Part shown: positions 18,262-27,546 of the stretch, one piece after another
Layout: every line of letters starts with the position of its first letter
Position numbering within the stretch: the stretch's first letter is position 1
NCBI GenBank assembly: GCA_002708905.1
Contig: PAPM01000020.1
Coordinates: forward strand, 98,811 to 162,810
Origin: Pseudomonadales bacterium
GTDB lineage: Bacteria; Pseudomonadota; Gammaproteobacteria; Pseudomonadales; Ketobacteraceae
Direction: 5' to 3'
Length of the DNA stretch: 64,000 nt
Position numbers and translations under genes: made by a program
Notes under the pieces: generated by a model
What the model was told of the DNA's origin: nothing
The model's database searches: none
What the model saw: only the letters and a program-made list of their open reading frames with translations

Positions 18262-19311
18262 ATGCGCTATTCACCATTGGGTACCAGTGGCCTCGAGGTC
18301 TCCCGAGCGTGCCTTGGCACCATGACCTGGGGCACGCAGAATACACAAAAGGACGCCGACGAACAGATCGCCTATGCGCTGAGCAAAGGGGTGAACTTTA
18401 TCGATACTGCAGAAATGTATTCGATCCCCCCGAATGCCGAATCCTATGGCAAGACGGAGACGATCATTGGTAACTGGCTGGCACGCAACCAGGGGCGAAG
18501 GGGTGATTTTATCCTCGCCAGCAAAATCGCTCCCGGCCTGCCCTGGGTCAGGAATGGCGCGCCCCTGTCCCGAGCAGCGGTGATTGAAGCGGTGGATAAT
18601 TCCTTAAAGCGCCTGCAAACCGATTATATCGACCTTTACCAACTGCACTGGCCTAACCGCACCAGCCCGCACTTCGGCAAGCACTTTCCCAATCGATACG
18701 CATTCACCAAAGTTAGCGCCGAGGTGGAAACCGCAGGTATGCTGGATATTCTGGAAGGACTGGATACCTGTGTGAAGGCCGGCAAGATCCGTCATTGCGG
18801 CCTGTCCGATGATACCCCCTGGGGTATCGCCACCTACCTTAGACTCAGTGAGCAGCACAACCTGCCGCGCATGGTGTCGATCCAGAACGAGTTCAATCTG
18901 CTCCACAGTAAAGACTGGCCCTATTTGGTGGAGCACTGTGTAATGGAAAACGTGGCTTTCCTGCCTTGGTCGCCTCTAGCCGGCGGCATGCTCAGTGGTA
19001 AGTACTTGGGGGGAACTATCCCGGAAGGCAGCCGCTGGACTCTGACTCAACGCAACGGTTTGTTCCGGGATACAGAGGCTTCATCGGCCGCGATCGAGGC
19101 CTATGTGGCCATTGCCGGGAAACACGGCATGACGGCTTCGCAGTTGGCGATTGCCTGGTGTGATCAGGTGGACGGTGTGACCTCCACCATTATTGGCGCC
19201 ACCACCATGGCGCAATTGGAGGAGGATATCGCCGCCTTTGATATCGTGTTCAGTGACGAGTTGAAACGTGAAGTGGCGGAGGTAATCAAGCGCTTTACGG
19301 TGCCGTTCTAA
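18262..19311 (+). CDS. tas: NADP(H)-dependent aldo-keto reductase, Tas-like
   Basis: A 349-residue AKR TIM-barrel. The catalytic tetrad can be placed: Asp in VNFIDTAEMY (Asp and Tyr), Lys in ILASKIAPG and His in LYQLHWPNR. Matching features of E. coli Tas are LGTMTWGTQNT at the start, the segment around PNRTSPHFGKHFPNRYAF, and the NADP-binding C-terminal GATTMAQLEEDI. The family reduces aldehydes and ketones; Tas is named for suppressing tyrosine starvation. AAGGAATC lies before the ATG. Monocistronic, ending at a strong hairpin shared with the convergent peroxiredoxin gene. Confidence 0.93.
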   Translation: MRYSPLGTSGLEVSRACLGTMTWGTQNTQKDADEQIAYALSKGVNFIDTAEMYSIPPNAESYGKTETIIGNWLARNQGRRGDFILASKIAPGLPWVRNGAPLSRAAVIEAVDNSLKRLQTDYIDLYQLHWPNRTSPHFGKHFPNRYAFTKVSAEVETAGMLDILEGLDTCVKAGKIRHCGLSDDTPWGIATYLRLSEQHNLPRMVSIQNEFNLLHSKDWPYLVEHCVMENVAFLPWSPLAGGMLSGKYLGGTIPEGSRWTLTQRNGLFRDTEASSAAIEAYVAIAGKHGMTASQLAIAWCDQVDGVTSTIIGATTMAQLEEDIAAFDIVFSDELKREVAEVIKRFTVPF

Positions 19312-19330
19312 ACAGGTCTTTCTCTTCGAG

Positions 19331-19373
19331 ACCGGAAGTCAGGGCGCCACTGCGGTGGGCCATGACTTCCGGT
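19331..19373. terminator. Bidirectional terminator between tas and the peroxiredoxin gene
   Basis: The perfect 11-bp arms 19331-19341 and 19363-19373 (ACCGGAAGTCA and its complement) enclose a 21-nt region that can itself pair. It lies between convergent stops at 19311 and 19391. Confidence 0.7.
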
Positions 19374-19390
19374 TTGGACACGCCAGACAA

Positions 19391-19963
19391 TTAACCTTCA
19401 AATGCCAATACAGGATCGGATACACCCTCCGGCTTTACGCCTTTGAGGTAGGCCAGCATGGTATCGGCGTCCGACACTTCGAAGGGATCAGTGGGGCAGT
19501 TGTCACCGAAATCGGGTTCAATGAACATCTTCTCGATTTTGCCGTCGTTGACCAGCATGGAGTAGCGCCAGCTGCGCATGCCGAATCCCAGATTGGATTT
19601 GTCTACCAGCATGCCCATCTTGCGGGTGAACTCGCCATTGCCGTCGGGTAACAGGAAAATTTTCTCGTTACCGATGTGCTTGCCCCACTGGAACATCACA
19701 AACGCGTCATTAACGGAGACACAGATGATTTCATCCACGCCCTGTGCTTTGAACTCATCGTACAATTCCTGATAGCGCGGCAGGTGGTTGGAGGAGCAGG
19801 TGGGTGTGAAGGCGCCGGGAAGGGAAAAGACCACGACTTTCTTGCCTCCGAAGATGTCAGCGGTAGTCTTGTCTTCCCAGCGATAGGGATTGGGCCCCTC
19901 GACACTTTCGTCTCGGACACGGGTTTTGAAGGTGACGTCAGGTACTCGGTCTTGCATTGGCAT
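19391..19963 (-). CDS. Peroxiredoxin, Prx5/AhpE-like
   Basis: A 190-residue thiol peroxidase of the Prx5 group, reducing peroxides in the cytosol. The peroxidatic Cys56 lies in [14 protein letters not shown], and a second Cys155 lies in [10 protein letters not shown], the position seen in related bacterial proteins. The sequence [19 protein letters not shown] fits the Prx fold. There is no C-terminal glutaredoxin domain. AGGAGG lies close to the ATG. The upstream region (about 19985-20030) holds three repeats resembling NAGTTA on the minus strand, possibly a regulator site, but no OxyR motif was clear. Confidence 0.92.
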   Translation of the reverse strand: MPMQDRVPDVTFKTRVRDESVEGPNPYRWEDKTTADIFGGKKVVVFSLPGAFTPTCSSNHLPRYQELYDEFKAQGVDEIICVSVNDAFVMFQWGKHIGNEKIFLLPDGNGEFTRKMGMLVDKSNLGFGMRSWRYSMLVNDGKIEKMFIEPDFGDNCPTDPFEVSDADTMLAYLKGVKPEGVSDPVLAFEG

Positions 19964-20191
19964 ATTAGCCTCCTGTTGTAACTGGTAATGTAACTAGCAA
20001 ACTAACTAGTAATCAATAATTTGTAATCAGTATGCACATTCAACGTTTATCCGGATCAAACCAAGGTCAAGAGTACCAACAGGCAGCCGGGATATCCATG
20101 GGGATTGCAATTCTGTCGCACGGCAATGGTGCTAATACTGACACCTGTTAAAATAACCAGCCATAATGTTTGACTTCAACTGGACGGCGCC

Positions 20192-21799
20192 ATGGCAAAG
20201 CCAAAATCCAATGTAAAAAAGCAACCCAAGAAATACGCCCTGCAAGGTTCGGGTTTTCCCCAGGAATTGGCAAACGCCAAAGCGTTTCTGGCGGCACAGG
20301 AGCCACAAAAAGCGGTTGCACTTTATCAACGCATTTTACAAAAGGACCCAATGCAGCTGCATGCCAATTACTCCCTGGCCATGGTGCTGCACCGTTCAGG
20401 TCGTAACGATGCCGCGCTGATGCATGTTGGCAGGGTAGTGGCGCAGCAACCGGAGCATATCGATTCGCAGGTGTTGTTGGGTAATGTTCTATTGGCTCTG
20501 GGGCGTCAGCAGGAGGCATTGCAAAATATCCGAAAGTTGGCGGACCTCTACCCTCGGGAAGATGCGGTGTTTATGGCGCTGGGTAACGTGGAGGAAAGTT
20601 GCGGTCATCTGGATGCCGCTATCCGGCATTGGGACAAAGCCTTTTCCCTCAACCGTAAGCAGGTGCCTGCGTTGGTCAACCAGGCTCGTGTGCGCTCGGC
20701 ACAAGGGGACGTGGATGCAGCACTGACGTTGTTACGGCGCGCGCGCGCCCTTAAGCCCGGCTACGGCGAATGCCACTACCGGATCGCAATGTTGGCGAAA
20801 CAGACTGCGTATTCCGAGGATATCAAACTGATGGAGTCGGCTGCGCAACAGGGTGGAGGCACCCGGCAGGATAAAATGTACCTGGCCCACGCACTTGGCA
20901 AAGTGTTTGATGATCTGCAGGAATACGATAAGGCTTTCCGTTATCTGCAGGAAGGCAATGATCTGCGCAAGCAAAGTTTGCCGCAGCCCTACAGCGGTGA
21001 ACTGGAACAGGCCCAGTTTAACCAGATAAAAAGCCTGTTCAGCGGTGACTTCATTCAGCGGTATCGATTAGCTGAAGAAGCTCCTTTTACGCCGGTGTTT
21101 GTGGTGGGCATGCCCCGCTCCGGCACCAGTCTGGTGGAACAGATTCTGGCAAGTCACTCCAAGGTTTTCGGCGCGGGGGAGTTGCAGGATATGAATGAAG
21201 TGATCACCCGCCTGCAGACAATTACCGCTAAACCGTTTCCAGAAGGATTGGATCAACTCTCCGCAACCCATTACCGTACCCTGGCAGCCCGCTACGTGGA
21301 GCGTGTGAGCACGGAAACAGATAAATCCGTCATCGTGGATAAAATGCCCCACAACTTTCGATATCTGGGATTGATCGCCGTGCTGTTTCCCAATGCCAGA
21401 ATTATTCATTGTCAGCGGGACCCGATGGATACCTGCTTCTCTATTTACAAGCAGTTGTTTTCTGAATCCCATCCTTATGCCTGCGATCAGGCAGCATTGG
21501 GTCACTACTACCGGTTGTACCAGGATTTAATCGCACACTGGAGTCAGGTGATGCCGGATAAGATTCTCAACCTGCAATATGAGGATCTGGTGGCGGAAAC
21601 AGAGCAAAAAACTCGACAAATGCTGGCATTCTGTGGGCTGGAGTTTGAGCCGGACTGCCTGTCTTTTTTTACCACCCGACGCATCGTGAATACTCCAAGC
21701 CAGGCTCAGGTGCGCCAGCCCATTTATAAGTCGGCGGTGCATCATTGGCAGCATTATGAGGAGCAACTGCAACGGCTAAAATCGGCGTTGGACAACTAG
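20192..21799 (+). CDS. TPR-repeat sulfotransferase family protein
   Basis: A 535-residue protein with two halves. Residues about 25-260 are tetratricopeptide repeats (KAVALYQRILQKDPMQLHAN, QQPEHIDSQVLLGNVLLALG and similar). Residues about 300-530 are a P-loop sulfotransferase with the PAPS 5'-phosphosulfate site FVVGMPRSGTSLVEQIL, the PHNFRYLGLI block and RDPMDTCFSIY for the 3'-phosphate. Such fusions are common in marine Proteobacteria and may sulfate glycans or peptides. The substrate is unknown. No signal peptide. It precedes an RND pair by about 80 bp but is probably unrelated. Confidence 0.88.
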   Translation: MAKPKSNVKKQPKKYALQGSGFPQELANAKAFLAAQEPQKAVALYQRILQKDPMQLHANYSLAMVLHRSGRNDAALMHVGRVVAQQPEHIDSQVLLGNVLLALGRQQEALQNIRKLADLYPREDAVFMALGNVEESCGHLDAAIRHWDKAFSLNRKQVPALVNQARVRSAQGDVDAALTLLRRARALKPGYGECHYRIAMLAKQTAYSEDIKLMESAAQQGGGTRQDKMYLAHALGKVFDDLQEYDKAFRYLQEGNDLRKQSLPQPYSGELEQAQFNQIKSLFSGDFIQRYRLAEEAPFTPVFVVGMPRSGTSLVEQILASHSKVFGAGELQDMNEVITRLQTITAKPFPEGLDQLSATHYRTLAARYVERVSTETDKSVIVDKMPHNFRYLGLIAVLFPNARIIHCQRDPMDTCFSIYKQLFSESHPYACDQAALGHYYRLYQDLIAHWSQVMPDKILNLQYEDLVAETEQKTRQMLAFCGLEFEPDCLSFFTTRRIVNTPSQAQVRQPIYKSAVHHWQHYEEQLQRLKSALDN

Positions 21800-21878
21800 A
21801 GCTTCACCTTGAGTTCCCCATGGATGGATGATATTAGTGGTTCTCATTCAGATTCATGGAGCCAGTGCGGGGGAGTTT

Positions 21879-22964
21879 ATGGTTCGCTGTGTGATGTGGT
21901 GTTGGGGGATGTTGTTTTGCTGTTTGCTGGCAACGTTTGCTAACGGGCAGGGTGCGGTGCCGGTGGAGGTGGTGTCGTCCAGCCAGAGTACCGCCATCCG
22001 TGAGTTGCGCTTGTCCGGTTCGCTGGTGGCGTTGCGGCGTGCGCAGGTGTCTGCGCGAGTGGACGGGGCCGTAGCCAAGGTCTTGGTGGACGCCGGAGCA
22101 CAGGTAGAAGCGGGGCAACTGTTGCTGGAACTGGATGACAGCCTGGAACAGCATGAACTGCAGCGCTTGGCTGCCAATCGGGCGTCAGCCCAGGCCCAGG
22201 CCAACGAGCACCAACGACTGGTTGACGAAGCCAAACGACTCACCCGGGACAACCATCTTCCGCAGAACGAACTGGCCCTGCGTCAGGCGGCGTTGTCTTC
22301 CTCTATTGCGCAACTGGATGCAGCCAAGGCGCAGGTAGCTGCCCAGCAGCAGCGGTTGGCTTGGCATCGTATTGAGGCGCCGTTTGCCGGGGTGGTGGTG
22401 ACCAAACTGTCCGAAGTGGGGGAGTGGATCACCCGGGGGTCGCCGGTCTTTGAGGTGGTGGCTACCCAGGATCTATATCTGGATGTACAGGTTCCCCAGG
22501 AGCGCTATGGGGTTATCAATGAAGATACCGAAATCAGCATTATGTCTGACATTCAGCCGGATCTGGTGTTGCCTGGCCGGGTGGCGGCCCAGGTGCCGGT
22601 GGCCGATCCGGTCAGCCGCACGTTTCGCCTGCGCATCATGGCCAGCGAACCCAGTGCGGCGCTCTTGCCGGGCGCTTCCGCCCGCGCTGTGCTCACCTTC
22701 CGGCAGGATGGACAGGTGCTGACAGTGCCGAGAGATGCTTTGCTGCGCAACCCGGATGGTGGTTTCAGTGTCTTTACCGTGATGGAAAAAGAAGGCCGGC
22801 AGACAGCCTTGCGCCGTCAGGTGAAACTGGGTCGGAGCCTTGGGGACGCAGTGGAAGTGCTCTCCGGGTTGCCAGAGGATGAACCGGTGGTGGTACGGGG
22901 CAATGAAATTCTGCGCCATGAACAGGCGGTGAAAATCGTCGGCGGTTCGGTTGGCGGCTCGTGA
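21879..22964 (+). CDS. RND efflux periplasmic adaptor (HlyD/AcrA family)
   Basis: A 361-residue membrane-fusion protein. A hydrophobic export signal (CVMWCWGMLFCCLLATFANG) precedes the first barrel-sandwich half (SGSLVALRRAQVSARVDG, VDAGAQVEAGQLLLELDD). A helical hairpin follows (about 90-165), then the second lipoyl half (IEAPFAGVVV, GEWITRGSPVFEVV) and the beta-barrel domain. It links the inner-membrane pump encoded 14 bp downstream to an outer-membrane channel not present here. GGGGGAG lies directly before ATG 21879; the frame is open to 21828 but without a better start. Confidence 0.9.
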   Translation: MVRCVMWCWGMLFCCLLATFANGQGAVPVEVVSSSQSTAIRELRLSGSLVALRRAQVSARVDGAVAKVLVDAGAQVEAGQLLLELDDSLEQHELQRLAANRASAQAQANEHQRLVDEAKRLTRDNHLPQNELALRQAALSSSIAQLDAAKAQVAAQQQRLAWHRIEAPFAGVVVTKLSEVGEWITRGSPVFEVVATQDLYLDVQVPQERYGVINEDTEISIMSDIQPDLVLPGRVAAQVPVADPVSRTFRLRIMASEPSAALLPGASARAVLTFRQDGQVLTVPRDALLRNPDGGFSVFTVMEKEGRQTALRRQVKLGRSLGDAVEVLSGLPEDEPVVVRGNEILRHEQAVKIVGGSVGGS

Positions 22965-22978
22965 GTAAATGGTGATGT

Positions 22979-25900
22979 ATGTTTGAGGCCAGTATCCGCA
23001 GAGGGATCATCGTCAGCGTCACCGTGTTGATCATTTGTGTATTAGGGGTAGTGTCTGCATTGCGTATTCCTGTGCAGATGATCCCCGATCTGGAGGTGCG
23101 CACAGTGAGCGTGCGTACCGGGTGGCCGGGAGCGACGCCACAGGATAGCGAAAAGGAAATCCTGATTGAGCAGGAACGCTATCTGCGTACTGTGCCCAAT
23201 CTGCAGCGCATGCTCTCAAGTGCCGAAACCGGACGGGCCTCCATTGAGTTGGAGTTCCCTTTTGGCGTGGATATCAATGAAACCCTGATAGAAGTGAGCA
23301 ACGCATTAAGCCAGGTTTCCTCCTACCCGGAGAACGTCGACCAACCGCGCCTGTTCAGCAGTTCCTTTTCCGAAAATGCATTTATGTACTTCAGTGTGCA
23401 GCCTTTGCAGGGCAACCCACTGCAACTGGATATGGATATGATGTACGACTTCGTCGATGACTTTGTCCGTCCGCGTATGGAACGGGTCGAAGGCATCGCT
23501 GAGGTGGAAGTGCGCGGTGGTGCCGAACGTCAGATCCAAATTCTGTTCAATCCCGAAAAGTTGGCGCAGCGGGGACTGACCCTGACCCAAGTGAGGAGTC
23601 TGGTGCGGGCCCGCAATGCGGATACGTCTGCCGGTGATATTGACAGTGGCAAACGGCGTTATCTGCTTAGAACCGTTGGACGTTTTGCCACGCTTGATGA
23701 GTTGGAAAACCTGATTCTGCTGGAGCAGAACGATGGCACCGTGCGCCTGCGTGATGTGGCGACGGTGGTGCTTGATCACTATGAGGTGCGTAACTATTCC
23801 TACCAGGAAGGTGAACGCAGCATTCGCCTGGCGGTGCGGCGGGAGGCAGGCTCCAATGTGATTGATATCAAGGAGCAGTTGCTGCCTCTGGTGGATACCA
23901 TGGCGGTGGATCTGTTGGAACCCAACGGACTGCGCATTCTGCTATTGGGAGACGATGTCCGCTATGTGCAGGCGTCCATTCGTAATGTCTGGACCAACCT
24001 GGCGTTGGGCGCGGCCTTGGCTACCCTGGTGATGTTCCTGTTCCTGCGTTCCTTGCGTGCCACGTTGGTGGGTGTCCTCAGCATTCCGATTTGTACCATC
24101 GCCGCGTTCCTTGGGTTGTTGGCTTTCGAGCGAACCATCAACGTGATTTCCCTGGCCGGGGTGGCGTTTGCCATTGGGATGACGGTGGACAATACCATTG
24201 TGGTGTTGGAAAGCATTGAGCAGGCGCGACGGCGCGGCAAGGCATTGTTTGAAGCGGCACTGACGGGGGTGCGCGAAGTCTGGCCGGCTGTGCTGGCATC
24301 GTCGCTGACCACGGTATTGGTGTTTGCTCCCATCCTGTTTGTGAAAGAAGAAGCGGGGCAATTGTATTCTGACATTGCCATTGCAATCTCGGCCGCGATA
24401 CTGGCCTCAATGTTAGTCGCCATCAGTGTGGTGCCGTCCGCCAGCGCCCGGATGGGCTTCGGCGGGCAGGCCCAGACTAATCAGCAGGCCGGTTTGCAGC
24501 AACGTATTCTGAGTTGGGTGCAGTGGTTAGTGGTAAAACCGGCAAGGCGAATTGCCACTCTGGTGCTATCCGTTGTGCTTACTTTGGGGCTGGCGGTGTG
24601 GTTGATGCCGGCGGCGGAGTATCTGCCGGAAGGCGAGGAGCCCAAAGCCTTTTCCCTGATGATCGCGCCTCCCGGCTATAACCTGGAGGAGATGGAGGTC
24701 ATTGGCCGTGAGTTGCGGCAACGGATTGATCCTGCGGTAAATGCCGATCCGGCGCGGTATGACCGGGGGGAACTGCCGTTGCCTGCCCTCAAGTATTACG
24801 CCATGAGCGTTTCCACCTCCGGCCTCTGGTTTCTCTCCGAGCCGGTGCGGGAAGACGATATTGAACCCATGATGGATGCCCTCACCACTATGTTTCGGGA
24901 GTATCCGGGCATGCGGGCGTTTTCCTCCCGGGGCTCCATTATTTCCAGTAATGACGGTGGTACCCGGGCGGTAAACCTGGACATCTCCGGGCCTGACCTG
25001 GCAACACTTTACGCGACCGGCGAGAACGCCTACCGGCGCGCCCAGGCACTGTTTGAAAACCCCCAGATCCAGTCGGCGCCACGTTCTCTGTCATTGGATC
25101 AACCCCTGGTGGAAGTGCGACCGAATTGGGACCGCCTGGCGGAGTACGGCGTCAGTGCCGATGAGTTCGGCTACGCGGTATCGGCCTTGAGTGACGGCGC
25201 CTTTGTGGATGAGTTTTTTTTCGGCGACGACAAGGTTGATATTTTCCTGCTGAGCGACGCCGGTCAGAAACGCAAGCTGGAACATATGGGTGATCTGCCG
25301 GTGATGACACCGGCGGCGGGTGTGTTGCCTTTAAGTGCCCTGGCAAGCCTGCAGGAAACGGTGGACAGCTCGGAGGTGCGGCGAGTGGACGGCCACCGTA
25401 CGGTCACCTTACGCATCATTCCGCCGCGATCAGTGGCACTGGAAACCGCAGTGGCCCGAGTGGAAAACGAATTGATTCCCCAGATGCGGGCGGCCGGGGA
25501 GATTGATCAGCAGGTGAATGTGTCCATTTCCGGCGCCGCAGACCAGTTGCAGGCCACGCGGGAAGCACTGTTGGACAACTTCGCTGTGGCCCTGATCCTG
25601 ATTTATCTGTTGCTGGTGGCCATCTTCAATCATTGGGGTTACCCACTGGTGATTCTGACCACGATACCCTTGGGCTTGGCCGGCGGTCTGGTGGGGTTGA
25701 TCGCATTGAACGCACTGGGTGTCAATCAACCTTTTGACATGATCACCATGCTGGGCTTTTTAATCTTGCTGGGTACGGTGGTCAATAATCCCATTCTCAT
25801 AGTGGATCAGACCCGCCAGAATCTGGCGGCCGGAAAACAAAGGGTGCAGGAAGCTGTGCTGGATGCACTGCACACGCGTTTGCGGCCCATATTGATGTCC

Positions 25901-26092
25901 ACCTTCACCACCATCTTTGGCTTGGCGCCACTGGTGTTGATTCCCGGGGCGGGCACGGAGCTGTATCGTGGAGTCGGGGTGGTGGTACTGGCAGGAATCT
26001 TCTTTTCCACCATCATTACTCTGACCTTTCTTCCCTGTTTTTTGATCTGGGTGTTGTCGGCGCCAATGCAAAAGATGCGCAATCAGCCATAG
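22979..26092 (+). CDS. RND efflux permease (AcrB/MexD-like)
   Basis: A 1037-residue inner-membrane pump with 12 expected membrane segments and two large periplasmic loops. Visible features are FEASIRRGIIVSVTVLIICV (first helix), GWPGATPQDSEKEI, the charged helix-4 segment AGVAFAIGMTVDNTIVVLES (the proton-relay Asp), and the C-terminal equivalent LGTVVNNPILIVDQTR. It uses the proton gradient to export substrates with the adaptor encoded just upstream. In helix 4 one Asp is visible (TVDNT) where drug pumps often have two, so a non-drug substrate is possible. No regulator gene is adjacent. Confidence 0.93.
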   Translation: MFEASIRRGIIVSVTVLIICVLGVVSALRIPVQMIPDLEVRTVSVRTGWPGATPQDSEKEILIEQERYLRTVPNLQRMLSSAETGRASIELEFPFGVDINETLIEVSNALSQVSSYPENVDQPRLFSSSFSENAFMYFSVQPLQGNPLQLDMDMMYDFVDDFVRPRMERVEGIAEVEVRGGAERQIQILFNPEKLAQRGLTLTQVRSLVRARNADTSAGDIDSGKRRYLLRTVGRFATLDELENLILLEQNDGTVRLRDVATVVLDHYEVRNYSYQEGERSIRLAVRREAGSNVIDIKEQLLPLVDTMAVDLLEPNGLRILLLGDDVRYVQASIRNVWTNLALGAALATLVMFLFLRSLRATLVGVLSIPICTIAAFLGLLAFERTINVISLAGVAFAIGMTVDNTIVVLESIEQARRRGKALFEAALTGVREVWPAVLASSLTTVLVFAPILFVKEEAGQLYSDIAIAISAAILASMLVAISVVPSASARMGFGGQAQTNQQAGLQQRILSWVQWLVVKPARRIATLVLSVVLTLGLAVWLMPAAEYLPEGEEPKAFSLMIAPPGYNLEEMEVIGRELRQRIDPAVNADPARYDRGELPLPALKYYAMSVSTSGLWFLSEPVREDDIEPMMDALTTMFREYPGMRAFSSRGSIISSNDGGTRAVNLDISGPDLATLYATGENAYRRAQALFENPQIQSAPRSLSLDQPLVEVRPNWDRLAEYGVSADEFGYAVSALSDGAFVDEFFFGDDKVDIFLLSDAGQKRKLEHMGDLPVMTPAAGVLPLSALASLQETVDSSEVRRVDGHRTVTLRIIPPRSVALETAVARVENELIPQMRAAGEIDQQVNVSISGAADQLQATREALLDNFAVALILIYLLLVAIFNHWGYPLVILTTIPLGLAGGLVGLIALNALGVNQPFDMITMLGFLILLGTVVNNPILIVDQTRQNLAAGKQRVQEAVLDALHTRLRPILMSTFTTIFGLAPLVLIPGAGTELYRGVGVVVLAGIFFSTIITLTFLPCFLIWVLSAPMQKMRNQP

Positions 26093-26101
26093 TGTTTCAG
26101 G

Positions 26102-27445
26102 CTAATTCGGCTCGAACAACGGAACCGCATCGGCATAGACCGCTTCTCTGAACGGTTCCGAGAAAACCGCTTCCGCTTTCATGTCCGCCAGGATCGCGGC
26201 CAGCCCCCACTGCAGGCGATTGATGAACAGAAAGTCTGCGGGCATGGCGCCACTGAACTTGTTCTTGTTTTCCCAGATCATCAGGCTGGTGGTTTTGGCA
26301 TTGAACTCGTGACTGAAGGCAAACGGTGCGTCGGTTTTGAACGGGGTGTACACGTGGTTCATTAACTCCCAGTGGTAGTCATGGTCGAACGCCTTCATCC
26401 GGCCGATCAAACCCATGGCATCGGTGGCGTGCAGATTATCCGTCTTGTTCTGCTCCAGGATGGATTTGGCCATGGCTTTCCAGCGGTAGATGTATTCAGG
26501 ATGAAATTTTTTGATGCAACCAAAGTCCAGGAAGGTCACACGGCCATCCTGATGGAACAGGTAATTGCCCGGGTGGGGATCACCGTTGAAATAGCAGTGG
26601 CGAAAAATGGCATTCATGGTGTGAATAAAAATATTCAGGCCTGCCTGGTTTTTCAACTCTTGTGGAGCGGTTTTACAGAAATCCTGAAAATTCTGCCCTG
26701 TGCAGAATTCAGTGGTTAAAACCCGGCGACTGGAGTGGCTTAACAGAACATCGGGGATGTGTTCACTGGCTGTGTTTTCGCACAGTGCCCGTATTTTTAA
26801 TTGATTCTGCGCTTCCAGTTCGTAGTCGCATTCTTCCAACAACCGCGCCCGTAACTCCTGAGCCATGGCTTTGCCGGGCATGGATGTGCCGGCCATAAAT
26901 ACAGTGAACATATTGCCTACCAGTTTCAGATCCATGGACAGCAATTTTTCAATGTCCGGGTATTGTACTTTGACCGCTACCGGTTTGCCGTTCACCACCG
27001 CTTTATGTACTTGGCCGATAGAGGCTGCCGCAAATGCGGTTTCGTCAAACGCATCAAAGCGGGATTCAATCGGTGCCTTTAATTCCGCTTCTATCAGAGC
27101 CCGAACCTCATCAAATTCCATGGCGGTGCTGCTGGACTGCAATGTCGCCAGCATTTGCCGCGCCTCCGGCGGCATTTGGGTGCCGAGGTAGCTGGCCATC
27201 TGGCCGAACTTCATCATCAAACCCTTCATGCCGTCGAACTCGCTCACCAGCTTGGCAGCTACTTCAACGGCTTTCTCCGGATTATCTGCATTTACTTTCA
27301 GGAGTTTCCTGGCAGCGCCCATACCCAGGCGGGTGGACAGTTTTGCTGTGGTAAAGCTGCGGCTGATGAAGCCTTTTTTTATTTTGTTTTTTGGCATGGG
27401 TTTGTTCGTGGTGGATTTATAGGAGTTGTCTCCGCTGTCATCCAT
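26102..27445 (-). CDS. ABC1/UbiB-family atypical protein kinase
   Basis: A 447-residue ABC1 (AarF/UbiB/COQ8-like) kinase. The signature GMKGLMMKFGQMASYLG matches the KxGQ motif. Further marks are AAASIGQVHKA (Ala-rich loop), VAVKVQYPDIEKLL (VAVK lysine), GDPHPGNYLFHQDGRVTFLDFG (catalytic HPGN and DFG). Relatives promote ubiquinone synthesis or lipid-related ATPase activity. Unlike UbiB it lacks two clear C-terminal membrane helices. AAGGAG lies about 11 nt before the ATG. It converges with the RND permease gene, with only 9 bp between the stops. Confidence 0.9.
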   Translation of the reverse strand: MDDSGDNSYKSTTNKPMPKNKIKKGFISRSFTTAKLSTRLGMGAARKLLKVNADNPEKAVEVAAKLVSEFDGMKGLMMKFGQMASYLGTQMPPEARQMLATLQSSSTAMEFDEVRALIEAELKAPIESRFDAFDETAFAAASIGQVHKAVVNGKPVAVKVQYPDIEKLLSMDLKLVGNMFTVFMAGTSMPGKAMAQELRARLLEECDYELEAQNQLKIRALCENTASEHIPDVLLSHSSRRVLTTEFCTGQNFQDFCKTAPQELKNQAGLNIFIHTMNAIFRHCYFNGDPHPGNYLFHQDGRVTFLDFGCIKKFHPEYIYRWKAMAKSILEQNKTDNLHATDAMGLIGRMKAFDHDYHWELMNHVYTPFKTDAPFAFSHEFNAKTTSLMIWENKNKFSGAMPADFLFINRLQWGLAAILADMKAEAVFSEPFREAVYADAVPLFEPN

Positions 27446-27546
27446 GATGTGATCGTCTCCTTAGGCCTAAAGATGTTTCCTGGCGGGATATACTACCAGC
27501 ATACTTTAGCCGGTGGATAAATGACTCACCCTGGGTGGAGAGTCAT